DNA from: Bacteroidales bacterium
GTDB taxonomy: Bacteria > Bacteroidota > Bacteroidia > Bacteroidales > P3
Reading direction: 5' to 3'
DNA: 64,000 nucleotides
Assembly (NCBI GenBank): GCA_016292015.1
Contig: JAEEZY010000015.1
Span: 62,001 to 126,000 of the forward strand
The position numbers and the translations under genes were made by a program. The notes beneath the pieces were generated by a model. That model was not told where the DNA came from, searched no databases, and saw only the letters and a list, made by a program, of their open reading frames with translations. Of the stretch, positions 50,398-60,249 are shown piece after piece; position 1 is the stretch's first letter; every line of letters starts with the position of its first letter.

Positions 50398-53300
50398 TTA
50401 CTTGAAGTACTCCACGCCCGATTCGAATATCAGCTGGTCGGTGTCGCCGTAGATATTGAGGAAGGTACCTTTGCTGCGACGCTCAGAGTGCCCCATCTTG
50501 CCGAGCACGCGTCCGTCGGGACTGGTGATGCCCTCGATGGCGCAATACGATCCGTTCATATTGTACTCTTCGTCCATAGTCGGCACGCCGTTAAGGTCGA
50601 CATACTGTGTGGCCACCTGACCATTCTTGAAGAGACGATCTATCCACTCCTGCGGTGCCACGAACCGACCTTCGCCATGCGAGATGGGAATGACGTAGGT
50701 GGAGCCCAGTTGGGCTTTTCTCAGCCACGGGCTCAGATTAGACGTAACTCTGGTGTAGGCCATCTTGCTCTGGTGGCGTGCGATGGTGTTGAAGGTCAGC
50801 GTCGGCGCATCATCGGCCTGCGGCACTATCTCACCGTGTGGCACAAGCCCCAGCTTCACCAAAGCCTGGAAACCGTTGCATATACCTATCATAAGGCCGT
50901 CACGCTTCTGTAGCAACTCCATCACGGCGTCGGATATGCGCTGGTTGCGGAACACGCTGGTGATGAACTTCGCCGAACCTTCCGGCTCGTCGCCTGCGCT
51001 AAATCCACCAGGTATCATTATTATCTGGCTGTTGTTGATTGCCTTCACGTAGGCGTCGACACTCTCGCGTATCTGCTGACCGTTCTGGTTGCGGAACACT
51101 ATGATCTCGCTCTCGGCGCCAGCGCGGTTGAAGGCCCGAGCGCTGTCATACTCGCAGTTTGTACCAGGGAACGCAGGTATGAACACATGTGGCTTAGCCG
51201 CCTTGTGCTTGCAAATATATATGTCTTTAAAATCGACCGGAGCGGTAGGCTTTATCGTGCTTGCCGGCTCGTTGCTCCTCGTGGGGAACACACCCTCAAG
51301 CGTCTTCTGCCACACGGCGAGAGCTTCTTCGATATCGATATTCTCGTCACCAACCACAAAAAGAGGTTCGGCTATCACTTCGCCGATTTTCTCGTAACGG
51401 AAAGGCAGCGCATCGACTGAGGCGACTTCGACGACGATGTTGCCGTAACGTTTGTCGGTCAAGCCGTCGGCTTTGCATAGTTTCACTCCAAGTTTGTTTC
51501 CGAAAGCCATCTTGCTCACAGCTTCGACGATACCACCGAAACTGAGAGCATAGGCGCTGAGCACCTGCCCATTCTCGATAGCTTTACGGAGTGCTGCATA
51601 TTGACTTAGCGCATCGCTGTAGTCGGGCATTCCGTATTTGTCTTGCTTCACGTCGAGCATCACGAGTGTGCTGCCTGCTTTCTTCAGTTCGGGAGTAACG
51701 ACATGCTTCAGATCGCTTATGCCAACAGCAAACGAGCAGAGCGTGGGCGGCACATCGATGTCGTTGAACGTACCCGACATGGAGTCTTTACCACCTATGG
51801 CAGGCAGTTTGAGACCCATCTGTGCGTGGTAGGCGCCGAGCAGTGCGGTGAAAGGTTCTCCCCAACGATACGGGTCGTTGCCGAGTTTCTTAAAATATTC
51901 CTGGAAGGTCAACCTCACCCGCGACGCGTCGCCACCGGCGGCGGCAACCTTGGCTACCGACGAAAGGACGGCATATACCGCACCGTGGAACGGCGACCAG
52001 CTAGTCAGATAGGGATCCATTCCGTAGGACATGATGGTTACGGTGTCGCATTTGCCGTCGAGCAGCGGCAGCTTGCCTACCATGCTCTGCGTGGGAGTAA
52101 GCTGGTACTTTCCTCCGAAGGGCATAACCACGCTTCCTGCCCCAATGGAACTGTCGAACATCTCGACCAGTCCTTTCTGCGAGCAGACGTTCAAATCACT
52201 TAAGGTGTTCAACCAAAGTGATTTTAATTCTGAATTGCTTTCGCTTATAGTGCACTCTGTCGGCATGGTGACGCTCACCGTAGTTTCCTGATGAGCTCCG
52301 TTGGTGTCGATAAATCGGCGACTCAGATTGACTATCTCTTTCCCTCGCCAGGATATAACCATGCGAGGTTCTTTGGTGACGGTAGCCACCACTGTAGCTT
52401 CGAGATTCTCTTCGTCGGCATACTGCAACATCCTATCAACATCCTTCGGGTCGACTACAACGGCCATACGCTCCTGACTTTCGCTTATGGCGAGTTCCGT
52501 GCCGTCGAGGCCTGCATACTTCTTAGGCACCTTGTCGAGGTTTATCTGCAACCCGTCGGCCAGCTCTCCTATAGCCACACTCACTCCGCCGGCTCCGAAG
52601 TCGTTGCATTTCTTTATGATGGATGAGACCTCCTCGCGGCGGAAGAGGCGCTGTATCTTGCGTTCGGTGGGGGCGTTGCCTTTCTGCACCTCAGCACCGC
52701 AGGTGGTGAGACTCTTGGTGGTGTGGCTCTTTGAGGCTCCCGTTGCACCGCCGATACCGTCGCGACCCGTACGTCCGCCAAGCAGGATGATAACATCACC
52801 AGGGTCTGAGGTGAGACGTTTCACGGCACGACGTGGGGCTGCCGCGATAACAGCGCCTATCTCCATACGTTTGGCCACGTAGTTGGGATGGTATATCTCG
52901 TTGACCAACCCTGTGGCGAGTCCTATTTGGTTGCCGTAGGAGCTGTATCCGTGTGCTGCAGTGGTGACGATCTTGCGCTGAGGCAGTTTGCCAGACAGAG
53001 TGGCTTCGATGGGCTTGGTGGGGTCGGCTGCACCGGTGACACGCATTGCCTGATAGACGTAGGTGCGTCCCGAAAGCGGGTCGCGGATGCATCCGCCCAG
53101 ACAGGTGGCGGCACCTCCGAAGGGTTCAATCTCGGTGGGGTGGTTGTGAGTCTCGTTCTTGAAATTGATGAGCCATTCCTCGCGGTTGCCGTCTATAACC
53201 ACCGGCACCACTATCGAGCAGGCGTTGATCTCATCGCTCGGCTCCTGATCATCGAGGATGCCTGCTTTCTTGAGTTTCTTGGCGGCAAGGGTTCCGATAT

Positions 53301-54129
53301 CCATAAGGCAGACGAACTTGTCGTTGCGTCCTGCATAATGCTCTTTGTGGTCGGCGAGGTACTGCTTGAAGGCACCCTCTATGAGCGGACGATAGAAACC
53401 GTCGTCGAACTTGACATCCTTCAGCTCGGTGGCGAAGGTGGTGTGACGGCAGTGGTCGCTCCAATAGGTGTCGAGTACACGTATCTCAGTTACCGACGGG
53501 TCGCGTTTTTCCTCTCCGCGGAAGTAGTTCTGTATATGGAGGAAGTCTTTGAATGTCATCGCAAGTCCAAGTCCATCGTAAAGCTTTTTCAGCTCATCCT
53601 CCGGCATATCCTTAAATCCGTCGAAGATGAGCACGTCGGCTGGTTCGTCGAAGTGGTCTTCGAGGGTTTCAGGTTTGGTGTCGTCGGTCACACGGCTGTC
53701 AACGGGGTTAACGCAGTGTTTTATTATCGCCTCGCGTTCTTTCTCTGTCAGGTCGCCCGATATCACGTAGGTAGTAGCCGACTTGATGATGGGGTTTTCA
53801 CTCTCGTTGAGCAGTTTCACGCACTGCTCCGCCGAGTCGGCCCGCTGGTCAAACTGTCCAGGGAGATACTCCACCGAGAAACAGAAATCGTCTTTTTTCG
53901 AATCGAAACGCTCTTCGTATATCATATCCACCGGCGGTTCCGAGAATACCGTAGTCTTAGCCTTGTTGTAGGTCTCGTCGGAAATATTCTCGATGTCGTA
54001 GCGGATAAGCACTCTCACCGATTTAGCCTCAATCTTGAGGTAGTTGCCCAACTCTTCCTGCAGCTCCTTGGCCTTAACCGCATAGTCTTTTTTCTTTTCG
54101 ACGTATATGCGTCTTACTCCTTTGCTCAT
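50398..54129 (-). CDS. purL: Phosphoribosylformylglycinamidine synthase (large, fused form)
   Basis: PurL converts FGAR, glutamine and ATP to FGAM in purine synthesis. I start at 54129 (MSKGVRRIYVEKKKDYAVK), 1243 residues, the fused type with its own glutaminase. In order: N-terminal PurS-like region; linker and first AIRS-type domain (YWSDHCRHTTF, NHPTEIEPFGGAATCLGG, GGRTGRDGIGGATGAS); second ATP-binding half (AIGGKDSMSGTF); and class I glutaminase with GTNCEYD, the nucleophile Cys in IGICNGFQ and the His/Glu pair in PISHGEGRF. All catalytic elements are present. It is a single gene with its own promoter. Confidence 0.95.
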   Translation of the reverse strand: MSKGVRRIYVEKKKDYAVKAKELQEELGNYLKIEAKSVRVLIRYDIENISDETYNKAKTTVFSEPPVDMIYEERFDSKKDDFCFSVEYLPGQFDQRADSAEQCVKLLNESENPIIKSATTYVISGDLTEKEREAIIKHCVNPVDSRVTDDTKPETLEDHFDEPADVLIFDGFKDMPEDELKKLYDGLGLAMTFKDFLHIQNYFRGEEKRDPSVTEIRVLDTYWSDHCRHTTFATELKDVKFDDGFYRPLIEGAFKQYLADHKEHYAGRNDKFVCLMDIGTLAAKKLKKAGILDDQEPSDEINACSIVVPVVIDGNREEWLINFKNETHNHPTEIEPFGGAATCLGGCIRDPLSGRTYVYQAMRVTGAADPTKPIEATLSGKLPQRKIVTTAAHGYSSYGNQIGLATGLVNEIYHPNYVAKRMEIGAVIAAAPRRAVKRLTSDPGDVIILLGGRTGRDGIGGATGASKSHTTKSLTTCGAEVQKGNAPTERKIQRLFRREEVSSIIKKCNDFGAGGVSVAIGELADGLQINLDKVPKKYAGLDGTELAISESQERMAVVVDPKDVDRMLQYADEENLEATVVATVTKEPRMVISWRGKEIVNLSRRFIDTNGAHQETTVSVTMPTECTISESNSELKSLWLNTLSDLNVCSQKGLVEMFDSSIGAGSVVMPFGGKYQLTPTQSMVGKLPLLDGKCDTVTIMSYGMDPYLTSWSPFHGAVYAVLSSVAKVAAAGGDASRVRLTFQEYFKKLGNDPYRWGEPFTALLGAYHAQMGLKLPAIGGKDSMSGTFNDIDVPPTLCSFAVGISDLKHVVTPELKKAGSTLVMLDVKQDKYGMPDYSDALSQYAALRKAIENGQVLSAYALSFGGIVEAVSKMAFGNKLGVKLCKADGLTDKRYGNIVVEVASVDALPFRYEKIGEVIAEPLFVVGDENIDIEEALAVWQKTLEGVFPTRSNEPASTIKPTAPVDFKDIYICKHKAAKPHVFIPAFPGTNCEYDSARAFNRAGAESEIIVFRNQNGQQIRESVDAYVKAINNSQIIMIPGGFSAGDEPEGSAKFITSVFRNQRISDAVMELLQKRDGLMIGICNGFQALVKLGLVPHGEIVPQADDAPTLTFNTIARHQSKMAYTRVTSNLSPWLRKAQLGSTYVIPISHGEGRFVAPQEWIDRLFKNGQVATQYVDLNGVPTMDEEYNMNGSYCAIEGITSPDGRVLGKMGHSERRSKGTFLNIYGDTDQLIFESGVEYFK

Positions 54130-54199
54130 AGTGTTTTTATGATTGTGGTGTTGTATTTTGTGTTGATTACAGCACATTTTTGTGCTTTATTTTATCTTG

Positions 54200-54207
54200 C
54201 AAAGATA
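54200..54207 (-). promoter_or_regulatory. -7 element TATCTTTG of purL
   Basis: Minus-strand TATCTTTG lies 71 bp before the chosen ATG. The leader contains a small AGCACA...TGTGCT dyad (near 54170-54186), which might be a regulatory hairpin or an operator. Confidence 0.5.
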
Positions 54208-54332
54208 AACAATCCTTTTGTATTAATGCCTCAACCGGTACTTAAAAACAAATGTATTTTTTTCAACAATGAAAAGAGGGACGGATTTAGCATCTGTCCC
54301 TCTCCTCCTTTTTGAAACCGTTTACAAGTTTC

Positions 54333-56174
54333 TTAACGTTTTACCACTTTTTTGACAGCAGTCTTGCCGTTGGCTGTAATCCTAACGCTATATACGCCAT
54401 TGCTAAGTTTGCCCATGTCAACATTGCCGACTTTCTCGTTCAGAACAATCCGGCCCATAGCATCAATAACTTCAACTTTTTGAAGACCTTCCACCTCGAC
54501 ATTCAAAATTCCTTCTGTCGGGTTGGGGTATAACCGTACTGCTGATTCGTCAACATCGTCAATACCGTTGGTGTTTCCACCGCCACCACCGGCACTGGTG
54601 ATTGTGAACGATACTTCTGTGGGACAATCTTGATAGCCATATTCTATCGGTGACCAGTTTGAACCGTCGATACTATACACGGCTTTGGCTGTATAGGAAC
54701 CAGCGACAAGTGGTGAATTGGCCGCTTTTCTGATGCTTAAGGTTACTACATAACCAGATCCCAGCGGGTCAGAGGTTAAATTTATCTGTTTCAGCATGGT
54801 GACCAATGTGGATCCTCTATAAGCCCCAACTCCAAGGTAGCCAGTGAAGTCATTTGATCCGATATTGGCAATTTCGCATGAGCCAGTGATATATGCACCT
54901 TCTGCCACAGGCGATGACACTGTGAATGTTTCATAAGTGGCCAAATCTGAGGTTGTCGTTTGAGGGTTGTCCGGGGGATTTCCGTTAGGTGAGGATATGC
55001 CTATGATGGCCTCATGATAATAAGAGAAGTCGTCTAAGCTTCCACCACCAGTTCCAAGATAGTCAGGTGTCATGGCATCTAGGGCAAAATTACCATCGCC
55101 GGCACCGCTCCATCCCCAGTTGAAGTGGAAGTTGTTGTTTGCGTCATAACCGTCGCATACGAAGCTATGTCCATCCGATCCGTTTTGAGCGGCTCCGCCA
55201 TATACGATAGGACGACCTTCGTCTAGTTCATTCTTTATAAGAGTCTTCCAATTGTTGTCGTTGTAGTATGCTTTATTTTTGTATTGGACGCCTGCAGCAT
55301 ATCTGAAATAGTTGGTGAAGGCGTTTGCTGCATAAGTAGTATAAGCGCCGCTGCCTTCGTAGGTGTAGTCCATATCGACGCTCACACCGCAGTGGTACAT
55401 AAGCGTTGCAACAGCGTTTTTCTGCGTGCTGTTCCATGAGTTTGCAGAATAACCTCCACCGACGGGCATGTTGCTCCAGTCGTAGGTTGTGCTGCCAAAG
55501 TCTGCGCTGCACGAGAAGTGTCTGGTTTCTGTGGTATAAGAATGGCTGCCGTTACCAGTTGTGGGCCACTCCCAGTATTTCATCACCTGAGCCATGGCGG
55601 TGGCCACGCAGCCTACAGCAGAGCGACGCGAACTGCTTCCGTCTTGTGGGCAAAGGTTGTTGTATGGGGTAACCTGATCCCATTTGGTCTGAATCATTGC
55701 CGAAACAGCTTTGCGTCCGGGGGCTTTGGGCGATACTGTGCCGTTAAGAAGCTCCTCCCACATCGTGGCTACCTCGTCACTTGCTTCGATGTGAGCATTT
55801 TGAATGGCCTCGATTTCCACTGTGTAATGTTTCAGCCAATTTCTGAGGTTGTATGGCATCGCTGTTTCTCCAACAATGCCGTTGGAGGTGGAGTATCCGA
55901 GAACAGGAATGGCAGCGTCATCTCCAGCGACTATAACAAAACCTTTGTTGTCAACGGTGTTGAACACATACATCCCGCTAAGTCCAAGTTCGGTGGCGAT
56001 TTCTTGGAAGTTCGGTTCAACCATGTTCTGGAAAAACAAGCCATTTTGAGTGTACTGTGTTGTGGTATTCCAGAAATTCACAGCTACCTGGCGGGCTTTG
56101 TCAACGGTAACTGGTTTTGCGAATGTTAATCCGCATACTACGATTGATGCAATAAGAAAGAGCGTTTTTTTCAT
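54333..56174 (-). CDS. C10 family (streptopain-like) cysteine protease with T9SS sorting domain, copy 1
   Basis: The 613-residue secreted protease has a signal peptide (about 1-19), a Spi-type propeptide (KARQVAVNFW, GFVIVAGDDAAIPVLGY), then the C10 catalytic domain with Cys189 in AVGCVATAMAQVMKYW and His336 in DGHSFVCDGY, plus NFHFNWGWSG. A roughly 110-residue Ig-like module and a type A T9SS domain (LYPNPTEGILNVEV, IDAMGRIVL, NGVYSVRITANGKTAVKKVVKR) follow. Family members such as interpain and periodontain degrade host or dietary proteins. It is the last of three tandem C10 genes on one strand; the 27-bp gap to copy 2 suggests one transcript. Confidence 0.92.
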   Translation of the reverse strand: MKKTLFLIASIVVCGLTFAKPVTVDKARQVAVNFWNTTTQYTQNGLFFQNMVEPNFQEIATELGLSGMYVFNTVDNKGFVIVAGDDAAIPVLGYSTSNGIVGETAMPYNLRNWLKHYTVEIEAIQNAHIEASDEVATMWEELLNGTVSPKAPGRKAVSAMIQTKWDQVTPYNNLCPQDGSSSRRSAVGCVATAMAQVMKYWEWPTTGNGSHSYTTETRHFSCSADFGSTTYDWSNMPVGGGYSANSWNSTQKNAVATLMYHCGVSVDMDYTYEGSGAYTTYAANAFTNYFRYAAGVQYKNKAYYNDNNWKTLIKNELDEGRPIVYGGAAQNGSDGHSFVCDGYDANNNFHFNWGWSGAGDGNFALDAMTPDYLGTGGGSLDDFSYYHEAIIGISSPNGNPPDNPQTTTSDLATYETFTVSSPVAEGAYITGSCEIANIGSNDFTGYLGVGAYRGSTLVTMLKQINLTSDPLGSGYVVTLSIRKAANSPLVAGSYTAKAVYSIDGSNWSPIEYGYQDCPTEVSFTITSAGGGGGNTNGIDDVDESAVRLYPNPTEGILNVEVEGLQKVEVIDAMGRIVLNEKVGNVDMGKLSNGVYSVRITANGKTAVKKVVKR

Positions 56175-56201
56175 ATTATAATAATTTTTCTTGTTGAAAA
56201 T

Positions 56202-57941
56202 TTATCTTACAATAACCTTTTGTGCAGGTTCATTTCCGACTTTAACCATATATATTCCGCATGTCGGAAGCGAAATCGAAACATTGTCAGTACTCGCTTT
56301 TGTGCTATAGACAACACGTCCCATCATATCGACCACATTGACAGTCATACCTATTGCATCGTTGACGACGATATTGCGACCTTTGGCGAATACATGACAT
56401 CGTCTTACGTCGATTTCGTTGATGCCGTTGTTGGATGTTACGACAAATGGCACCTCGGTCACACATCCGTTGAATCCGCTGGCTAGTGGAATCCATGTGT
56501 TTCCGTCAATGCTGCACACAGCCTTGGCTGTATATGCCCCAGCTGTCATTGGTGATACAGGTACGTTGTTGAAGGGCAGGTTTTTTGTGGAGTTAGGGCC
56601 AATACTTGTTGATCCGATTTGCGCCAAGATAGAAACCAGATTGTTGCCCGAGTCGTAGGCTGCTACGCCCAGGTATCCGACGAAAGCTTTCATACTGGAA
56701 TTTTTGAAAGTACACGATCCTGAAATGGTTCCATCCACAGGTACGCTAGGAGTCACTGTGAACGATTGAGATGTCTGAATTCCAGGGGTTATTCCTGTGA
56801 TACAGTCTTGATAATAAGAGAAATCGCCCAAATCGCCACCACCGGTTCCCAGATAGTCAGGAGTCATTGCATTCAATGCAAAGTATCCGTCTCCAGAACC
56901 GCTCCAGCCCCAATTGAAGTGGAATTTGTCGTTTGCGTCATAGCCGTCGCATACAAAACTGTGGCCTTGTTCACCATTGGCGTCGGCACCGCCATAGATG
57001 ATGGGTCTACGGGCATCCAACTCGGTCTTTAGCATGTTCTTCCATGCATTTTCATTCATGCCGGAATAACTCTTGTTCTTGTACGTTGTAGTGCTGGCAT
57101 AGTAAAAATATGTTTTCAGGGCAGTAGGGACATTCGACTGCTGGGCTCCACTTGATTGGTAGCTGTACTCCATTGCCACACTCACACCGCAGTGGAACAT
57201 CAGCAGTGCCACTGCGTTTTTTTGTGCGCCAGCCCAACTGTTGGCAGTGTTTCCACCGCCTGGCAGCATTCTGTTCCAGGCATAGGTTGTGTCGAAACTG
57301 GCTGAAATCGTAGTGGGGGTCTGGAGTCGGCTGCAATAGTATGATTTGCTGCCAGCACCCTTGACTGGCCACTCCCAATATTTCATCACTTGTGCCATAG
57401 CCGTGGCGACACAACCCGTTACGGCTCTCTGTCCGGCGTCGTATGGACATTTCTGGTTGTATGGTGATGTCTGATCCCAGTGTGTTTCTATAAGCGGCTC
57501 TAAGGCCTTCGCTCCGCTTGAGCGCTTGGCCGACGTTCTGCTGCTCAGTTTCTGCCACTCAGCAAGCGTACTTGCGTCTGGCTCCATGTTCGTGTTCACA
57601 GCGACACGTATTTCATCTGAATAATGTTTCAGCCATCCTTTAATGTTGTCAGGCATCATCTGGTCTGTCGCTATTCCGTTGTTTGTTGAATACCCGAGGA
57701 TTGGTGTTGATACATCATCGGCTGCTACGATGACGAAACCGTCGTTTCCTTTTGTTACGAACACATACATGTTCTGCAAACCAAGTTGCGACGAAACCTC
57801 ATCGAATGCGGGGTTTTTCGTTAAGGCGTTGGCATTCCAGTAATTTGTTGCCACTTTACGGGCGGTTTCAAATGTCACAGGCCTTGCGAATACCGTCAGG
57901 CCAATGGTCAGTGCCATGGCGGTAAGAATGATTCTTTTCAT
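56202..57941 (-). CDS. C10 family cysteine protease, copy 2
   Basis: This 579-residue paralogue has a signal peptide (cleavage near VFA-R), propeptide (GFVIVAADDVSTPILGY), catalytic Cys177 in AVTGCVATAMAQVMKYWEW and His327 in GHSFVCDGY with FHFNWGWSG. One Ig-like module (SGSCTFKNSSMKAFVGYLGV, GAYTAKAVCSIDG) precedes a short C-terminal domain without the usual PNP start but with VVDMMGRVV and GIYMVKVGNEPAQKVIV. This is probably a variant T9SS signal. The gene lies between the other two C10 genes with gaps of 27 and 43 bp. Confidence 0.9.
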   Translation of the reverse strand: MKRIILTAMALTIGLTVFARPVTFETARKVATNYWNANALTKNPAFDEVSSQLGLQNMYVFVTKGNDGFVIVAADDVSTPILGYSTNNGIATDQMMPDNIKGWLKHYSDEIRVAVNTNMEPDASTLAEWQKLSSRTSAKRSSGAKALEPLIETHWDQTSPYNQKCPYDAGQRAVTGCVATAMAQVMKYWEWPVKGAGSKSYYCSRLQTPTTISASFDTTYAWNRMLPGGGNTANSWAGAQKNAVALLMFHCGVSVAMEYSYQSSGAQQSNVPTALKTYFYYASTTTYKNKSYSGMNENAWKNMLKTELDARRPIIYGGADANGEQGHSFVCDGYDANDKFHFNWGWSGSGDGYFALNAMTPDYLGTGGGDLGDFSYYQDCITGITPGIQTSQSFTVTPSVPVDGTISGSCTFKNSSMKAFVGYLGVAAYDSGNNLVSILAQIGSTSIGPNSTKNLPFNNVPVSPMTAGAYTAKAVCSIDGNTWIPLASGFNGCVTEVPFVVTSNNGINEIDVRRCHVFAKGRNIVVNDAIGMTVNVVDMMGRVVYSTKASTDNVSISLPTCGIYMVKVGNEPAQKVIVR

Positions 57942-57984
57942 ATTGTTATTTTTTCGTTTTTTTCAAAATATTTCAGTATAGCTT

Positions 57985-60111
57985 TCATTTGCAGACGTAA
58001 ACTTTCTTTGCCGGCATATCCCCGATTTTTACAAGATATACCCCGCGTCTATCTATGCGGAGGCTTACATGCTCTCGGTTGCAATGGGTTTTATGGATTG
58101 TTCGACCCATCAAATCGACAATCGACACTTCGTACCCTTCTGCGTCGCTTATGACTATGCTACTGCCGAGAACATTAACTTTTACGTCGTTCTGGTGGAT
58201 GTCTTCAATTGAGTTTCCTCCGATGTTGAAATATACCTGTGTCGGAGTACCGTCGTTAGAACTGTCTATTGCCTGCCAGGTTGTTCCGTTGTCGGTACTG
58301 CTGACGGCTTTTACCGTGTATGTTCCATTGGTGAACCCTGCAGGGATGGTATAATTGAACTGTATGTTTGTCATTGAATAGGCGGCAATAGTTCGGTTGT
58401 CCATGTCCATTATTGCTACAATCTGGTTGCTTGAGTTGTAAGCGGCCACACCCAATAGTCCAGAATACGTAGCGGTTCCAACGTTCTTTATTCCGCATGA
58501 TCCCAAGATTTCATCGCCGACGGAATAGATGCTGCTGCTGATTGAGAAGTTCTCAAAGATTTTGAGACAAGGCTCTCCTGTCGGCTGAGATCCGTCGGTT
58601 ACGGTGAATGTTGTTTCGGTCGCGCATCCGTTGTAACCGTACATGATGGGATGCCACGTTGCGCCATCCATGCTGCACACGGCTTTGGCGGTATAAGTCC
58701 CGAGAACCAATGGCGATCCCGTCGTTTGGTTGATTGTGATATTGCGAGAACTGTTGCCGTTGAATGTTATCAGGTCCGACTGTGCCAGGATTGTCACCAA
58801 ATGTCCAGTGCTGTTATATGCCGCCACACCTATATATCCTTTGAAGGCGCAAACGCCAGAGTTGCGTATTCCGCATGTGCCCGTCAAATTTGAACCGCTA
58901 GCCACGTACTCGTCCAGCGTGAACGAGTTATGGGTTTGAAGCTGAGGTGTTATCTTTATGACAGCACCTTGGCTATAGGTATAGTTGCCCAGTCCTGCAC
59001 CGGTGCCGGTGCTGGTTGGAGTAAGGCTGCTGGTTGAATAGTAGCCGTCGCCGGAACCGCTCCATCCCCAGTTGAAATGGAATTTGTTGTTGGCATCGTA
59101 GCCGTCGCATACGAAAGAGTGACCACCTGTGCCGTCTTCGCCTTCTCCGCGATAGAGCACAGGTCTGCCTTCGTCAATTTCGCCCTCTATCAGAGCCAGC
59201 CAGTTGGCTTCGTTATATGACTGCTTGTATGTGTAGGTTGCGGTGTTTGAGTAACCAAAAAAGTTCTTCAGAGCATTGGGGACAGACGATGTTGATGCGG
59301 AGCTGGCACTGTGTTTGTACTTCATCTCCACACTTACACCACAATGGTATATCAGAGTTGATACGGCATTTCTTTGGCCTGCTGCCCAGCTGCTGGCCGA
59401 ATTGCCGCCGCCCGCAGGCATCAAGTTCCAGTTGTATGTTGTGCTGGAGAAGTCGGCCGATAGTTCGTTTGTAGGAGCGTTGGGCGAGAGTGTGGAGCAG
59501 GTGTAGCTGTGGCTGCCGTTTCCTTTAAGGGGCCAATTCCAGTATTTCATAACCTGCGACATGGCTGTGGCCACACACCCTGTGACACTCCTGACATTGG
59601 AATGACCGTTGTTGTCGTAAGGACATTGAGTGTTATATGGGTACCCTTGGTCCCATTGGGTCGTCACCAATGGCGTTACGGATTTTGTTGACGCCCCTTT
59701 CTTCTCGATGTTGTTGAGAAGTCTATACCATTCGCTGTCTGAGCTCTCGTCGCCCTGGTAGCCTGCATTGCGTGCGGACACTATCTCTTTATCGTAGTGC
59801 ATAAGCCACTCTTCCAGGTGAGGAGGCATCGACTCTCCGGCAAATCCGTTGTTTACAGAATATCCCAGTATCGGGGTCGCAATATCATCGGCTGCTACTA
59901 TCACAAATCCGTCGTTGTCCACCGAAACAAACAGATACTGTTCGGTCAAACCGACGATCGGGCTGACATTCACTAGTTGTGGGCACTCGCTTTTTGTCGT
60001 CTGGCTCCAGAAGTTGACGGCTACGCGGCGTGCGTCATCAACGCTCACTCTTTTGGCGCTGGCCGCGAAACACATGACGAGTACAACTATAGACAATATT
60101 AACTTTTTCAT
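57985..60111 (-). CDS. C10 family cysteine protease, copy 3, with two Ig-like modules
   Basis: The 708-residue paralogue has a signal peptide, a propeptide (ARRVAVNFWS, GFVIVAADDIATPILGY), catalytic Cys179 in SVTGCVATAMSQVMKYW, and His in GGHSFVCDGY followed by FHFNWGWSG. It differs from the other two copies by carrying two Ig-like modules of about 110 residues (TGTCGIRNSGVCAFKGYIGV and LGSCGIKNVGTATYSGLLGV), then a variant sorting domain (VSIVDLMGRTIH, GVYLVKIGDMPAKKVYV). It is first in the array and follows a TATCTTTG promoter at 60153-60160. All active-site residues are kept. Confidence 0.9.
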   Translation of the reverse strand: MKKLILSIVVLVMCFAASAKRVSVDDARRVAVNFWSQTTKSECPQLVNVSPIVGLTEQYLFVSVDNDGFVIVAADDIATPILGYSVNNGFAGESMPPHLEEWLMHYDKEIVSARNAGYQGDESSDSEWYRLLNNIEKKGASTKSVTPLVTTQWDQGYPYNTQCPYDNNGHSNVRSVTGCVATAMSQVMKYWNWPLKGNGSHSYTCSTLSPNAPTNELSADFSSTTYNWNLMPAGGGNSASSWAAGQRNAVSTLIYHCGVSVEMKYKHSASSASTSSVPNALKNFFGYSNTATYTYKQSYNEANWLALIEGEIDEGRPVLYRGEGEDGTGGHSFVCDGYDANNKFHFNWGWSGSGDGYYSTSSLTPTSTGTGAGLGNYTYSQGAVIKITPQLQTHNSFTLDEYVASGSNLTGTCGIRNSGVCAFKGYIGVAAYNSTGHLVTILAQSDLITFNGNSSRNITINQTTGSPLVLGTYTAKAVCSMDGATWHPIMYGYNGCATETTFTVTDGSQPTGEPCLKIFENFSISSSIYSVGDEILGSCGIKNVGTATYSGLLGVAAYNSSNQIVAIMDMDNRTIAAYSMTNIQFNYTIPAGFTNGTYTVKAVSSTDNGTTWQAIDSSNDGTPTQVYFNIGGNSIEDIHQNDVKVNVLGSSIVISDAEGYEVSIVDLMGRTIHKTHCNREHVSLRIDRRGVYLVKIGDMPAKKVYVCK

Positions 60112-60152
60112 TGTATGTGTAATTTGGTCTGTTGCCTGTAAATTTAGTGTTG

Positions 60153-60160
60153 CAAAGATA
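60153..60160 (-). promoter_or_regulatory. -7 element TATCTTTG of the C10 protease array
   Basis: Minus-strand TATCTTTG, 42 bp before the start of copy 3, is the only good promoter seen for the three-gene array. Confidence 0.5.
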
Positions 60161-60197
60161 CAAATTTTTGCAAAAAAATATATTTAAAAAAAATGTG

Positions 60198-60205
60198 TAC
60201 CTTTG
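60198..60205 (+). promoter_or_regulatory. -7 element TACCTTTG of the lamin-tail gene
   Basis: It matches TAnnTTTG 45 bp before the ATG at 60250, divergent from the protease promoter about 40 bp away. Confidence 0.5.
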
Positions 60206-60249
60206 TAGAGCGGAAATGAGGGGGATGATGTGTAAAAAATGACTGACAA

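Noticed and set aside
54165-54200. Purine riboswitch or PurR box before purL
   Set aside because: Only a 6-bp AGCACA/TGTGCT dyad was seen; the three-helix purine aptamer and a PurR-like operator are absent.
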